A stretch of 64,000 nt of DNA from CAZIGK01 sp964538615. GTDB taxonomy: Bacteria > Pseudomonadota > Alphaproteobacteria > Rickettsiales > RI-342. The stretch is taken from NCBI GenBank assembly GCA_964538615.1, contig CAZIGK010000002.1:1-64000 (forward strand), read 5' to 3'. The position numbers were made by a program, and so were the translations under genes. The notes below the pieces were generated by a model, which was not told the DNA's origin, searched no databases, and worked only from the letters and a program-made list of their open reading frames with translations. This document shows positions 16,851-25,832 of the stretch, piece by piece (within the stretch, counting starts at the first letter, position 1; each line of letters opens with the position of its first letter).

Positions 16851-17975
16851 ATGGCGGGAACCTATCCTCAGGAAAAAGACCTGACACATCTGGCGCTGTA
16901 TATGTCCCGTGCTGTTTTGTTTTTTCAGGGACAACCAGAACGCTGGAACGATGCACTGAATGAACAATCACGTGTATTAGAGACAGACGGTAGCAGCCTG
17001 TTTGAACTGGGGGAGAGATGGTTCAGCACGATGCATTCCGTGCTCATGACCCAGCCGTTAGCCAACCGCTTAAAAGCGACGCAGGAAAAAATGAGTAAGC
17101 CTTCCGCCTGCCCACTCAAGCATTATTACCAGAAAATGGCGCATGGTGCTGAACTGACCTATTATAAAGAGCAGTTTTCCTTAGTGGAACGGTTGGTGGA
17201 AATGCTGCAAAAACATGGGGTGGATGCATTGGTAGCGGATAGTTTTCGGGAAGATTACCTGAACGAACTGCCGGAAGTGCGCCAAAACCTGAAAGATTTG
17301 TTGTTGAATGAGGCATTTCTGCCTTTCTTTCAAACAGCGGAATGGTTGTGGGGTATCACTGGGCATAGTGCTGCCAGCCCTGACCCGCTGCAACTTTTGG
17401 CGGGACCCCCGCGACCGCTGGATATTCCGCCAGAGGTTGCGGATTATCCAGCACTTTCGCGGGAGATGCTGGCACTGGGGGTGGCGACATTGCACAGCCG
17501 GTTGCAGTTTTTGCAGGAGCAATGGCAAGGCCAGAGCCATACAGCGAAAACGGTGGATGGACTGCGCGATAAGCCCGTGTGTGGGCCACTGATTAAAGTA
17601 GCGAAGCGAGAATCCGAGCGCGCACTGACCATACGACAGCCGCTGGATGAATCTATATGGCAGCAGGGAATGGACGCCCTTGAGCGTCTGGGGCGGCAAT
17701 TACAGTCATCGGAACAGAGCCAGCAATCAGGAACCCAGCAATCAGGAACATGGATGCTCATGCCTTCCACCGTGCCGCAGTGGTTGCAGCAGGTACAGGC
17801 ATTGCTACAGCATTTGACGGACAATACAGACTGGAAAATGAATGACCGCGCAATGGCACATTTGATACAAGGCTTGCAACAGGAACTCTCACCACATGTG
17901 TTGTCACACGGCAACCAGACAGAGCAGCTATTACGTCAGAAAAAATACGGCTCTGCACAGGGTCAAAGGCTTTGA
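16851..17975 (+). CDS. Hypothetical protein behind a Fur-like box
   Basis: 374 aa, ATG at 16851 with TAGGGGC upstream. Soluble and mostly helical; no signal peptide or membrane segments. The first 130 residues (LYMSRAVLFFQGQPERWNDAL, LFELGERWFSTMHSVLMTQPLANRLKATQEKM) faintly recall the N-terminal helical region of PHA synthases, but there is no alpha/beta hydrolase core and no lipase box, so I do not assign that function. A Gln/Ser-rich linker with the repeat QQSGTQQSGT lies near residues 290-300. The gene precedes pdxJ by about 75 bp but has its own promoter. Function unknown. Confidence 0.65.
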   Translation: MAGTYPQEKDLTHLALYMSRAVLFFQGQPERWNDALNEQSRVLETDGSSLFELGERWFSTMHSVLMTQPLANRLKATQEKMSKPSACPLKHYYQKMAHGAELTYYKEQFSLVERLVEMLQKHGVDALVADSFREDYLNELPEVRQNLKDLLLNEAFLPFFQTAEWLWGITGHSAASPDPLQLLAGPPRPLDIPPEVADYPALSREMLALGVATLHSRLQFLQEQWQGQSHTAKTVDGLRDKPVCGPLIKVAKRESERALTIRQPLDESIWQQGMDALERLGRQLQSSEQSQQSGTQQSGTWMLMPSTVPQWLQQVQALLQHLTDNTDWKMNDRAMAHLIQGLQQELSPHVLSHGNQTEQLLRQKKYGSAQGQRL

Positions 17976-18049
17976 CAATCACGGTGGAATGCCAGAGGAT
18001 GCCGTGAGAACACGCTTGCTGTAAGCAGGCAGCAATGAACGGAGTGGCT

Positions 18050-18793
18050 ATGGCACTTTCTCCCTTACGGTTGGGTGTGAATATTGACCATGTGGCGACC
18101 ATTCGCAATGCGCGTGGGCATCGGCATCCGGATCCCATCTGGGCGGCGCATCTGGCGGCGCGGGCGGGCGCGCATGGCATTACCGCGCATCTGCGTGAAG
18201 ATAGACGCCATATTAGCGATGCGGATATTGCGCGACTGAAAGCAGAGATTGAACTGCCACTGAATCTGGAAATGGCGGCAACGGAAGAAATGTTGGAGAT
18301 TGCCTTGCGCACACGCCCCAACGCCTGTTGTCTGGTGCCGGAAAAACGGCAGGAACGCACCACCGAAGGTGGGTTGGATGTGCTGGGACAGATGGCGGTG
18401 CTAACACCTTATATTGCCAGGCTGCGTGCGGCGGGTATCCGTATTTCTCTCTTCATTGAGGCGACGCCTGAGCAGGTGGATGCGGCAAAGCAAGTGGGGG
18501 CGGATATTGTGGAGCTGCATACCGGCACCTATTGTGAGGTGAGTGGGTCAGCACGGGATTTTGAACTGGCCAAATTGCAGCAGGCCGCGACCTATGCGCA
18601 CCAGCTAGGGCTGGAAGTGCATGCCGGGCACGGGCTGACCTATGATACGGTCGGGGGTGTGGCTGCCATACCGGAGATGGTTGAACTGAATATCGGCCAT
18701 TTTTTAATTGGTGAGGCCATATTTTTAGGGCTGGAGCCAGCCATTCAGCGCATGTTGCAGGAAATGTCCGCTGCACGGGGGCATGCTGCGTGA
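18050..18793 (+). CDS. pdxJ: Pyridoxine 5'-phosphate synthase
   Basis: Last step of de novo vitamin B6 synthesis: condenses 1-deoxy-D-xylulose 5-phosphate with 3-amino-2-oxopropyl phosphate. TIM barrel, about 247 aa. Motifs: LGVNIDHVATIRNARG (residues ~7-22), GAHGITAHLREDRRHI, LNLEMAATEEMLEIAL, CCLVPEKRQERTTEGGLDV and the C-terminal HAGHGLTYDTV and ELNIGHFLIGEAIFLGL. The ATG at 18050 is preferred because GGAG lies five bases upstream; an in-frame ATG at 18035 is also possible. Overlaps the acpS start by 4 bp, the conserved pdxJ-acpS arrangement. Confidence 0.96.
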   Translation: MALSPLRLGVNIDHVATIRNARGHRHPDPIWAAHLAARAGAHGITAHLREDRRHISDADIARLKAEIELPLNLEMAATEEMLEIALRTRPNACCLVPEKRQERTTEGGLDVLGQMAVLTPYIARLRAAGIRISLFIEATPEQVDAAKQVGADIVELHTGTYCEVSGSARDFELAKLQQAATYAHQLGLEVHAGHGLTYDTVGGVAAIPEMVELNIGHFLIGEAIFLGLEPAIQRMLQEMSAARGHAA

Positions 18794-19242
18794 TTGTAGG
18801 CATTGGCCATGATATGGTGGATATTCGTCGGATTGAGAGACTGCTGAAAGAGCAGGGCGAACGCTTTACCCGACGTATTTTCTGCGCAGGTGAATTGGCC
18901 TATGCAAAACGCCGGGAATCTGCCGGAGAGCAAGCGGTTGCCGCAGTATTGGCCAAACGCTTTGCGGCCAAGGAAGCATTTGCCAAAGCCATGGGCACGG
19001 GCATAGGTGAGATACATTTTACCGAGATTGAAGTGGTGAACGATATGTTGGGCGCACCGCAACTGGTGCTGCATGGCCATGCCCTGACACAGTGGGAAAA
19101 TAAGCTAATGGGTACCATGGGGGCGGTACATGTCTCGCTGAGCGATGAATATCCCTATGCGTCTGCCTTTGTGGTGTTGAGCCACCATAAATCACCGCAG
19201 AGTCACCAGGGCAGTATGGTAGCGGCACATATAGCGTTGTAA
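18790..19242 (+). CDS. acpS: Holo-[acyl-carrier-protein] synthase
   Basis: Transfers 4'-phosphopantetheine from CoA to apo-ACP. 150 aa, slightly longer than the typical 120-135 because of an extra ~15-residue tail (HHKSPQSHQGSMVAAHIAL). Family motifs: GIGHDMVDIRRIERLL with the Mg-binding Asp at residue ~8, then RFAAKEAFAKAMGTGIG around residues 55-70 with the catalytic Glu. The start is a GTG overlapping the TGA of pdxJ (GTGA), which indicates translational coupling. Confidence 0.94.
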   Translation: MIVGIGHDMVDIRRIERLLKEQGERFTRRIFCAGELAYAKRRESAGEQAVAAVLAKRFAAKEAFAKAMGTGIGEIHFTEIEVVNDMLGAPQLVLHGHALTQWENKLMGTMGAVHVSLSDEYPYASAFVVLSHHKSPQSHQGSMVAAHIAL

Positions 19243-19253
19243 CAGACGCAACT

Positions 19254-21410
19254 TCAGGCGGCATTCAGCCAGTCTGTGCCATGCTGTTGCAAGCCGGCTT
19301 CCACTTCCTCATACCCCGCCAGACGCGCCATGCGTTTGACATAGGAATGCTGCTCGATAAGCTTGCGAGCTTCCGCCGTTAGTCCGGCTTTCATTTGCAG
19401 CACTTGTGCGTTACTCCAGCCGAAGCCGTCTACATTCTCAATGTAACCGCCACCGTGGATAAACTGCCCGGTTTCTGCTCCGCCATCTTTACCGTTGAAT
19501 TTCTCCTTGGCGCTGCCTTTGCTGCGCAGCAGTTTGTGCTGGCGCAGATAATCCACAGGCACAGCTTCCAGCAGGGTATCCAAAATGGGGTCAAACTGTT
19601 GAAAGTCCAGTGCGTCCATATTGCCCTGCACCTGTTGCAACGCCTGTTGGTAGGCCTCGTGAAACCGATGGTAAATAGGGGCGATACTGGGTTGTTCCCG
19701 GTACTGGTGCAACCAGCGGGGGATACGAATAGGATCCCATTGCAGGCTAAGCCCTTGCAGGTAATTGGAAATAAATTGCAGGCTTAAATCATCCGCTATC
19801 TGGTGCCATTTTTGCATTTGCGGATAGGTATCCCCATAGTCACGGGCATATTTACGCAGGCTTTCAATGGTGACCATGGCCAGTGGTGCCCAGCTAAACG
19901 GGGCATCCCACTGTTTGCCGGTCTGGTAGGCGCTGGCGACAAGACCATAGTCCATCACCAGTTTCGGCAGGGCTTTTTCTACCATAGCCAGTGCTTGCTC
20001 CGGGGTGGCAACGCCTGTCCACATAGCGAAGAAATGCGACGCATGGATATAATGCCGCTGCTCGTGTCTCCCCTGTGCATCGGGCTGATGTTTCACATCC
20101 AGAAAGCAGCCTTCCTCCTCGTTCCACATCCAGCGGTGCATGGTTTGTTGGCGTTGGGCGGCTTTGCTATCCCATTCTGCGGCTTGTGCCGGATCCCCCA
20201 GTTCCCGGTAAATGAAGGCGATATTGCGCTCACACATATAAATGAGGGCATTGAGAAAGACCTGATTATAATCCAGAATCATCATGCCGTAGTCACCCCA
20301 GGCATTGGTGAAATCCAGCCCACTGGCACGCACGGCGGCATCTGCCCGGTAAGCAGCCTCAGTCAGTTCACCTTCTGGAGTAAGAAAGCGGTCAATATCA
20401 AAGCCCACATCGTCTCCGCGCTCTCGCGCTTGTTTTAGAAAAAAGATGGCATGATCAAAATGGTTGAAGCCATGCTCGTCACGCTCGCAGTAAGCCACCT
20501 CCGCAGAAGGGCCAACCCCTTCATCATAGTAGCGGGAAAGGCCGGTGCTGGGCGTAAATAGGGGTTCGCGGTTCCAATAGCGATGATAGGCTTTCACGGC
20601 TGGTAGCTGCGAGGCCAGCCATTCTTTAGCGTTATCCGCGCCTTGTACCACCAGTGCATCATACACGCAGCGCATAGCATAGGTGAAAAGCGGCGGCTGC
20701 GAACGGCCAATAGAAAAGGTGCGGTTGGCATTCAGGACACGGCCAAAATACTGGCCGTCCCCATCTATGCCACCGTAGTGCATAATTTCGTAGGCCTGAT
20801 TTTCCACGACCTGTCTGGCCAGTTCCAGTTGACCATCCAGCAGCAGTCCCGGCACAGTCAGGGCGCTATCCCAGCCATACATGTCATTGAAGCGACCCGC
20901 TTCCACCCGCTCCTGAATATCGCCTGTTTCCGGGTCTACAAACTTGCTACGCTTGTTACCGCTGGGCACAGTGTATGGCAACGGAAGGTAGAGCAAGCCG
21001 TGTTTATCCTGATTTTCGGGGCGGCTGAAAAACGCGACCATTTCCTGATACTCTTCCGGCAGGCGCAAAATTTCGATGCTGTTGGCCAGATGCTCCGCTT
21101 CTTCCTGAGCGTATAGACGGCTTAGACCTTGCGCCATTTCCTGACGGATGCGCCCCTCATCTTCCTGCGCAGCAATCCATAGGGGGGGTAGGCAGCCATC
21201 TGCCCGTGGAGGCATTTTCGGGTCGGGCAGGGCTTCCAGAATATTATCCGTCACAGATCGGGTTAGCTCCGGCCACATACGCTGGGTATGAAAATGCAGG
21301 TATTCCATTGCCTGAGAGGGAGAAAGCCGGGTTGCTTCCAGCAGATGCCTTATGGCATCTGCCAATGGCTCAGGGGTGGTGGGAATAGCTGCGCCCGTAG
21401 AAGAATGCAT
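19254..21410 (-). CDS. Trehalase-like glycoside hydrolase (GH37 family)
   Basis: 718 aa. Most likely hydrolyses alpha,alpha-trehalose to two glucose. The GH37 signature region reads EAGRFNDMYGWDSALTVPGL (~residues 158-178), and the second signature QWDAPFSWAPLAM (~500) is present. The Asp and Glu of the catalytic pair are plausible in the LDFTNAWGDYGM and KEKFNGKDGG regions, but I cannot fix them by reading. No signal peptide, so a cytoplasmic enzyme is expected. The protein is longer than E. coli TreA/TreF (about 550-570 aa) because of a 100-residue N-terminal helical region and insertions. Related (alpha/alpha)6 families such as GH15 or GH63 remain an alternative. Convergent with acpS, 11 bp apart. 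Confidence 0.75.
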   Translation of the reverse strand: MHSSTGAAIPTTPEPLADAIRHLLEATRLSPSQAMEYLHFHTQRMWPELTRSVTDNILEALPDPKMPPRADGCLPPLWIAAQEDEGRIRQEMAQGLSRLYAQEEAEHLANSIEILRLPEEYQEMVAFFSRPENQDKHGLLYLPLPYTVPSGNKRSKFVDPETGDIQERVEAGRFNDMYGWDSALTVPGLLLDGQLELARQVVENQAYEIMHYGGIDGDGQYFGRVLNANRTFSIGRSQPPLFTYAMRCVYDALVVQGADNAKEWLASQLPAVKAYHRYWNREPLFTPSTGLSRYYDEGVGPSAEVAYCERDEHGFNHFDHAIFFLKQARERGDDVGFDIDRFLTPEGELTEAAYRADAAVRASGLDFTNAWGDYGMMILDYNQVFLNALIYMCERNIAFIYRELGDPAQAAEWDSKAAQRQQTMHRWMWNEEEGCFLDVKHQPDAQGRHEQRHYIHASHFFAMWTGVATPEQALAMVEKALPKLVMDYGLVASAYQTGKQWDAPFSWAPLAMVTIESLRKYARDYGDTYPQMQKWHQIADDLSLQFISNYLQGLSLQWDPIRIPRWLHQYREQPSIAPIYHRFHEAYQQALQQVQGNMDALDFQQFDPILDTLLEAVPVDYLRQHKLLRSKGSAKEKFNGKDGGAETGQFIHGGGYIENVDGFGWSNAQVLQMKAGLTAEARKLIEQHSYVKRMARLAGYEEVEAGLQQHGTDWLNAA

Positions 21411-21629
21411 GTCGGAAGCCCCATGGTCTTGTTATTAGGTCAGAATGCAGTAAAACTGCGCGAAAGATATGGTCTACAGCTTTACAGTATGGGTTTGCGC
21501 TTGTGAATCCTTAAAAAGGGAAGAGATGTATTATTGCATTGCACCATGCAAGCGATTGGTTGTAAAACCGGATGCAATGTAGCATCAGTCTATGACACGA
21601 CAAGTCACTGAACAGGAGGCCATGACATC
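21411..21629. other. Intergenic region upstream of trehalase and a small membrane gene
   Basis: About 220 bp in a divergent position. I see no clear -35/-10 pair, terminator or RNA gene. Confidence 0.4.
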
Positions 21630-21794
21630 GTGAATATTCATATTTCACTGAATCTTATCATTGTTATTCTGGCGGCCACAAACTGCCTGTTGCTAACCGG
21701 GAAGAAAAATTGGCTTACGCGTAGTGCGGGTGGAGTGGCTTTTTTGGTGAATGCGGCACTGGTAGTCTATGTATTATATCGAATGCTGCGTTAG
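21630..21794 (+). CDS. Small membrane protein, 54 aa
   Basis: A GTG start at 21630 is preceded by AGGAGG with a 10-base spacing. The product has two hydrophobic helices (LNLIIVILAATNCLLL and GGVAFLVNAALVVYVLY) joined by a basic hairpin loop GKKNWLTRSA, ending RMLR. No family recognised. A nearby ATG at 21622 is in a frame that stops after three codons. Its strong ribosome-binding site and regular two-helix pattern support a real gene. Confidence 0.5.
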   Translation: MNIHISLNLIIVILAATNCLLLTGKKNWLTRSAGGVAFLVNAALVVYVLYRMLR

Positions 21795-21883
21795 GTTGCA
21801 TGACCTTGTAACGCGGGAATTCCAGCGGAAGGTCTGCTCAACCTCCACACGCTCGCCCCTATCCTGAAGCTTTGTTTGTATGC

Positions 21884-22426
21884 TTATTTGGCACTATAGG
21901 TTGCCACCATTTTTTGCAGTTCCTGCACCACTTCCTGTGTGACCGGGGTGCCTTCTCCCGTCAGATGCTGTCTGAATGCGGCATTAATGGCGTTGATATG
22001 GGTTTTAACGATGGTAAATGCCGCCCCGTCTAACGTTGGCTTTTCCGGCAAAAGCTGAAGCAGCCGATACAGGCTATGCGCAATTTGGGTGGCAATCAGA
22101 TAATTCACCATCCCCGCCACCCCTTTAATGCGAAGAGTGATATAGGCGATATCATCCAGCAGGGCAGGGACATCTGCAGATGAGGATACAAGCTGCTGGC
22201 ACAGGTCTTTCAGCATGTTGCTATCTTCAAAGCAACGTTCCAGCATCATTTGTTTATTGGCGTTGATAGCGGCTTGAGATTGCTGGATACGCTCATCGGT
22301 AAAAATGGCTTTCAGGGGCACACCAATGCGCCGTTGCAGCGATAAATCCGGTGCATAGAGCAATGGCACTTCATCCCCGCTGGCTGCATCAGCACTTTCA
22401 TGTGGTTCAGGTATCTTTGGGGTCAT
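21884..22426 (-). CDS. Hpt-like helical protein lacking the phospho-accepting His
   Basis: 180 aa from the ATG at 22426, which has AGAGGA six bases upstream and overlaps the 3' end of the response-regulator gene by 20 bp. The C-terminal 100 residues look like a four-helix phosphotransfer (Hpt) bundle: LDDIAYITLRIKGVAGMVNY occupies the place where Hpt domains carry the HxLKG motif, but here the histidine position is not His (residues around TLRIKG). It is therefore either a non-phosphorylatable docking partner of the response regulator or another helical adaptor. The N-terminus is acidic and disordered. The gene pair is probably part of a signalling or chemotaxis circuit. Confidence 0.6.
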   Translation of the reverse strand: MTPKIPEPHESADAASGDEVPLLYAPDLSLQRRIGVPLKAIFTDERIQQSQAAINANKQMMLERCFEDSNMLKDLCQQLVSSSADVPALLDDIAYITLRIKGVAGMVNYLIATQIAHSLYRLLQLLPEKPTLDGAAFTIVKTHINAINAAFRQHLTGEGTPVTQEVVQELQKMVATYSAK

Positions 22427-22970
22427 GGTTCTTTCCTCTGCCGGGCAAGGATGATGGTTCTGGCATGGTTTGGAATAAGCCCTTACGGCGTTCTTCATGA
22501 GGCCCCGGATCGCCACGGCGCCGCCTGTCTGGTCCTTTGAAATGCTTGCTGACCACGAAACTACGGGGACGTTCGACCACGCTGATGATGCGATCGCATA
22601 GGGTGCGAACATCAAACGGCTTGGCCAGATATTCGGTAACGCCTACATCCCGCGCTCGCTCCACGTCTTTTAATTCGGCACGGCCTGTGGTGAGAATAAT
22701 GGGTACAAAGCGATCCGGTGAGTGAGCGTTCGTGCGTATATATTGAGTGAATTCAATACCATCCATTGGGCGCATAACCCAGTCACAGAGAACAATATCT
22801 ATGTCTTCCTGCCAGAGAATATCTATGCCTTCCTGTCCGTTTTTGGCCTGAAAAATACGGGTAAAGCCCAGACGGGTCAGGGCATCCGTCAGGATACGCC
22901 GCATGATGGCATCATCATCAATGATTAAAATGGAAATGCGTTGTAAAATTGAACTGGCGGAAATATACAT
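22407..22970 (-). CDS. CheY-like response regulator with basic C-terminal tail
   Basis: About 187 aa from the ATG at 22970 (MYISASSILQRI); an upstream ATG at 22997 is possible. A single receiver domain occupies residues ~10-130: ISILIIDDDAIMRRIL with the acidic pocket, DIVLCDWVMRPMDGIEF with the phospho-acceptor Asp, ILTTG with the switch Thr, and EYLAKPF with the Lys. The tail SKHFKGPDRRRRGDP is a basic motif seen after many alphaproteobacterial CheY-like receivers. There is no DNA-binding output domain. It overlaps the Hpt-like gene downstream, so the two are co-expressed. Confidence 0.88.
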   Translation of the reverse strand: MYISASSILQRISILIIDDDAIMRRILTDALTRLGFTRIFQAKNGQEGIDILWQEDIDIVLCDWVMRPMDGIEFTQYIRTNAHSPDRFVPIILTTGRAELKDVERARDVGVTEYLAKPFDVRTLCDRIISVVERPRSFVVSKHFKGPDRRRRGDPGPHEERRKGLFQTMPEPSSLPGRGKNHDPKDT

Positions 22971-23118
22971 GGGGTCAGTTGTTCCGGCTGGCTGCAAGCG
23001 TTGCTGTGCAGTATGGCGGAAGGATGATTAGCAAAGTTTTAATGCCACCCTACAGATAGTGACATCATGTTCTCTATTTTTGCATGACACGCTCTGATAA
23101 ACAGGAAAGTTTTCACGC

Positions 23119-24144
23119 ATGAAAGCACTGGTTAAAGCCAAGGCACAAGAAGGACTCTGGTTGCAGGATGTGCCGGAGCCGGAATATGGCATCAATGACG
23201 TATTGATTCGGGTCAAAAAAACCGGCATTTGCGGGACAGATATTCACATCTACAACTGGGATGAATGGGCACAGAAAACCATTCCCGTGCCCATGGTGGT
23301 GGGGCATGAGTTTGTCGGGGAAGTGGTGGCCGTCGGCAGTAATGTGACCGCTTTCACTGTCGGCGATCATGTGAGTGCGGAAGGTCATATTGTGTGCGGG
23401 CAGTGCCGTAACTGTCTGGCGGGTATGCGGCATTTGTGCCAGTTCACCGTAGGCGTGGGAGTTAACCGAAGCGGTGCATTTGCGGAATATGTAGCGGTGC
23501 CTGCCGTGAATGCATGGAAAATATCCCCGAATATTCCAGAGGAATATTATGCGATTTTTGACCCACTGGGCAATGCGGCACACACCGCACTCCATTACGA
23601 TCTGGTGGGGGAAGATGTATTGATTACCGGGGCAGGACCCATTGGTATCATGGCGGTGGCCATTGCTAAAAAGGCCGGGGCGCGTCATGTGGTGATTACG
23701 GATGTGAATGATTATCGCCTGAATCTGGCCAGCAAAATGGGAGCGGATGTCGCAGTCAATGTGACAAAGGAAAGCCTGCCGGAGGTACAAAAGCGCCTGA
23801 ATATGCGGGAAGGTTTTGATGTGGGGCTGGAAATGTCTGGCAACCCGCAGGCATTTGCTTCCATGCTGGCCAATATGCGCCATGGTGGCAAAATCGCGCT
23901 ACTGGGCATTCAACCTGCCGGTACCGGCATTGACTGGGATGCCGTGGTTTTTAAAGGGTTGACCCTGCAAGGGATTTATGGCCGTAAAATGTATGAGACC
24001 TGGTATAAGATGACCAGCCTGTTGCAATCTGGTATGGATATTTCTCCCATTATTACGCACCGTTTTCATTACACGGAGTTTCAGAAGGGCTTTGATGCCA
24101 TGCGCTCCGGTCAATCGGGCAAAGTGATTTTGGATTGGTCGTGA
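23119..24144 (+). CDS. tdh: L-threonine 3-dehydrogenase
   Basis: Zinc-dependent medium-chain dehydrogenase that oxidises L-threonine to 2-amino-3-ketobutyrate with NAD+. 341 aa, as in E. coli. Catalytic zinc ligands lie in TGICGTDIHIYNWDEWAQ (Cys ~38) and VGHEFVGEV (His-Glu); the structural zinc site is CGQCRNCLAGMRHLC (~93-107). The NAD-binding Rossmann loop is GAGPIGIMA (~170). Followed 87 bp downstream by kbl, so threonine is converted to glycine and acetyl-CoA by the pair. Confidence 0.97.
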   Translation: MKALVKAKAQEGLWLQDVPEPEYGINDVLIRVKKTGICGTDIHIYNWDEWAQKTIPVPMVVGHEFVGEVVAVGSNVTAFTVGDHVSAEGHIVCGQCRNCLAGMRHLCQFTVGVGVNRSGAFAEYVAVPAVNAWKISPNIPEEYYAIFDPLGNAAHTALHYDLVGEDVLITGAGPIGIMAVAIAKKAGARHVVITDVNDYRLNLASKMGADVAVNVTKESLPEVQKRLNMREGFDVGLEMSGNPQAFASMLANMRHGGKIALLGIQPAGTGIDWDAVVFKGLTLQGIYGRKMYETWYKMTSLLQSGMDISPIITHRFHYTEFQKGFDAMRSGQSGKVILDWS

Positions 24145-24231
24145 AACCGCAGCACATAGGTGCGGGCACAAACTGTCCAACTCACCAATGATAAAATGAC
24201 ACTAGATAGACATAGAGAAGGATGACGTATC

Positions 24232-25461
24232 ATGGTTCATCAGGCACAACAGAAAAGCGCGCATCAGCACCACACCCCGATGGATGCGGAACTGACCAAG
24301 CAGTTGCAGGCACTTCGGCAAGCCGGAACCTATAAACAGTTGAAGTATATTGCCTCTCCCATGGCGACGGAAGTGGACATGGAAAAAGAAGGGCATGTGC
24401 TGGTGCTGTCTTCCAATAATTATCTGGGGCTGGCAGATCACCCGGAAGTGGTACAGGCTGGCAAAGATGCCCTGGACACTTACGGCGCAGGTACGGCGTC
24501 TGTACGGTTTATCTGCGGTACCTTTACCGTTCACCGGGAACTGGAGCAAGCATTGGCGCGCCTGCATCATACAGAATCTGCTTTGACCTATCCCTCCTGC
24601 TGGCAGGCAAATACAGGGGTGATTCCCGCCATTACCGGCGAGGGGGATGTGATTATCAGCGATGCGTTGAACCATGCGTCCCTGATTGACGGGTGCCGGA
24701 TGTCTAAGGCGAAGCGTGCGATTTATCCACACGCGGATATGCAGGTGTTGCAAGACAAACTTCAGGCCGCGAAAGACGAAGGCGCACGGCGTATTCTGGT
24801 CGTGACCGATGGCGTGTTCAGTATGGAAGGCTCTATTGCGCCGCTGCCGAAAATTGTGCAGCTATGCCGCGATTATGACGCCACATTGTATATGGATGAC
24901 TGCCATGGGGTGGGAGCCATTGGCAAGCATGGCCGGGGGACGGCCGAATATTTTGGGCTGGAAGGTGAGATTGATATTATCTCCGGCACCTTGGGTAAGG
25001 CTCTGGGCGGCGCAGCCGGGGGCTATGTGGCGACCTCGCAGGTGATTGTGGATTATTTGAATCAGGTATCCCGCCCACAATTATTTTCCAATGCCTTACC
25101 AGCTACCGTTGCGGGAAGTGCTCTGAAAGCCGTGCAGATTCTGGAGCGTGAACCGGAACGTCTGGAAACCTTGCGCAGCCGAGTAAAACAACTGCGTGAC
25201 GGCTTGAAAAAACTGGGCTTTAAGCCCTTAGAAGGGGATAGCGCCATCGTACCGATTATTGTCGGCGAGACAGCTTTTGCCATTCGCATGAGTGAAGAGT
25301 TGATGCAGCAGGGCATTTTTATTACGGGCTTTGGTTTCCCGGTGGTGCCGGAAGGACAGGCACGTTTACGGATTCAGGTCTGTGCGGAGCTGACCGAAGC
25401 ACAGATTGAGCGTGCGCTGGCTACCTTTGAAAAAGTGGGTAAAAAGCTGGGTGTTATTTAA
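24232..25461 (+). CDS. kbl: 2-amino-3-ketobutyrate CoA ligase (glycine C-acetyltransferase)
   Basis: PLP-dependent alpha-oxoamine synthase that cleaves 2-amino-3-ketobutyrate with CoA into glycine and acetyl-CoA. 409 aa. Visible landmarks: SSNNYLGLADHPEV, SVRFICGTFTVHRELE, ISDALNHASLIDGCRMSKAKR, MDDCHGVGAIGKHGRGT, and the PLP lysine in SGTLGKALGGAAGGY (~residue 255). The first 16 residues (Gln/His-rich) are an extension; an internal ATG at 24280 (MDAELTKQL) is an alternative start. Order tdh-kbl is inverted relative to E. coli kbl-tdh. Confidence 0.96.
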   Translation: MVHQAQQKSAHQHHTPMDAELTKQLQALRQAGTYKQLKYIASPMATEVDMEKEGHVLVLSSNNYLGLADHPEVVQAGKDALDTYGAGTASVRFICGTFTVHRELEQALARLHHTESALTYPSCWQANTGVIPAITGEGDVIISDALNHASLIDGCRMSKAKRAIYPHADMQVLQDKLQAAKDEGARRILVVTDGVFSMEGSIAPLPKIVQLCRDYDATLYMDDCHGVGAIGKHGRGTAEYFGLEGEIDIISGTLGKALGGAAGGYVATSQVIVDYLNQVSRPQLFSNALPATVAGSALKAVQILEREPERLETLRSRVKQLRDGLKKLGFKPLEGDSAIVPIIVGETAFAIRMSEELMQQGIFITGFGFPVVPEGQARLRIQVCAELTEAQIERALATFEKVGKKLGVI

Positions 25462-25475
25462 CGTTTCCCCTTATA

Positions 25476-25519
25476 AAGTCAGGCTGACCGCATATGTCTA
25501 TGCTATGTCAGCCTGCTTT
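25476..25519 (+). terminator. Hairpin after kbl
   Basis: CAGGCTGAC (25480-25488) pairs perfectly with GTCAGCCTG (25507-25515), with a smaller GCATA/TATGC hairpin inside the loop. Only a weak TTTAT follows, so termination is likely but may be inefficient. Confidence 0.5.
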
Positions 25520-25571
25520 ATGCCGTCCATCACGGAAGCACGAGAGTGGTAAACACTGGGTCAGTGATCAA

Positions 25572-25802
25572 TCAGCCGATGAGCGCGGAGTTTGCTTCAT
25601 CCAACAGTTGGTTGGTCTGCTTGTCTTCCGCTCCACACAGAGGGTGGGGGTGGTGATGCATGGCGCAGCAGCGCACGTCTGACACAGAGCCTGATGTTGC
25701 CTTGATATGTTCATGGGCATGGTCACCAAAGGGTGCCATATGATCATTATGTAACATGTGCATACGGCGAATACGGCGTACCATGGTGGGAACCTGCAAC
25801 AT
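25572..25802 (-). CDS. Small His/Met-rich hypothetical protein
   Basis: 76 aa from the ATG at 25802, which has GGAGGT four bases upstream. The protein is rich in His and Met (MHMLHNDHMAPFGDHAHEHIK and CCAMHHHPHPLC) and has three cysteines, which suggests metal binding, although the function is unknown. It lies 30 bp downstream of the DUF1328 gene on the same strand. No family recognised. Confidence 0.45.
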   Translation of the reverse strand: MLQVPTMVRRIRRMHMLHNDHMAPFGDHAHEHIKATSGSVSDVRCCAMHHHPHPLCGAEDKQTNQLLDEANSALIG

Positions 25803-25832
25803 CTTTACCTCCATTATGCTTCCGATCGTTGC

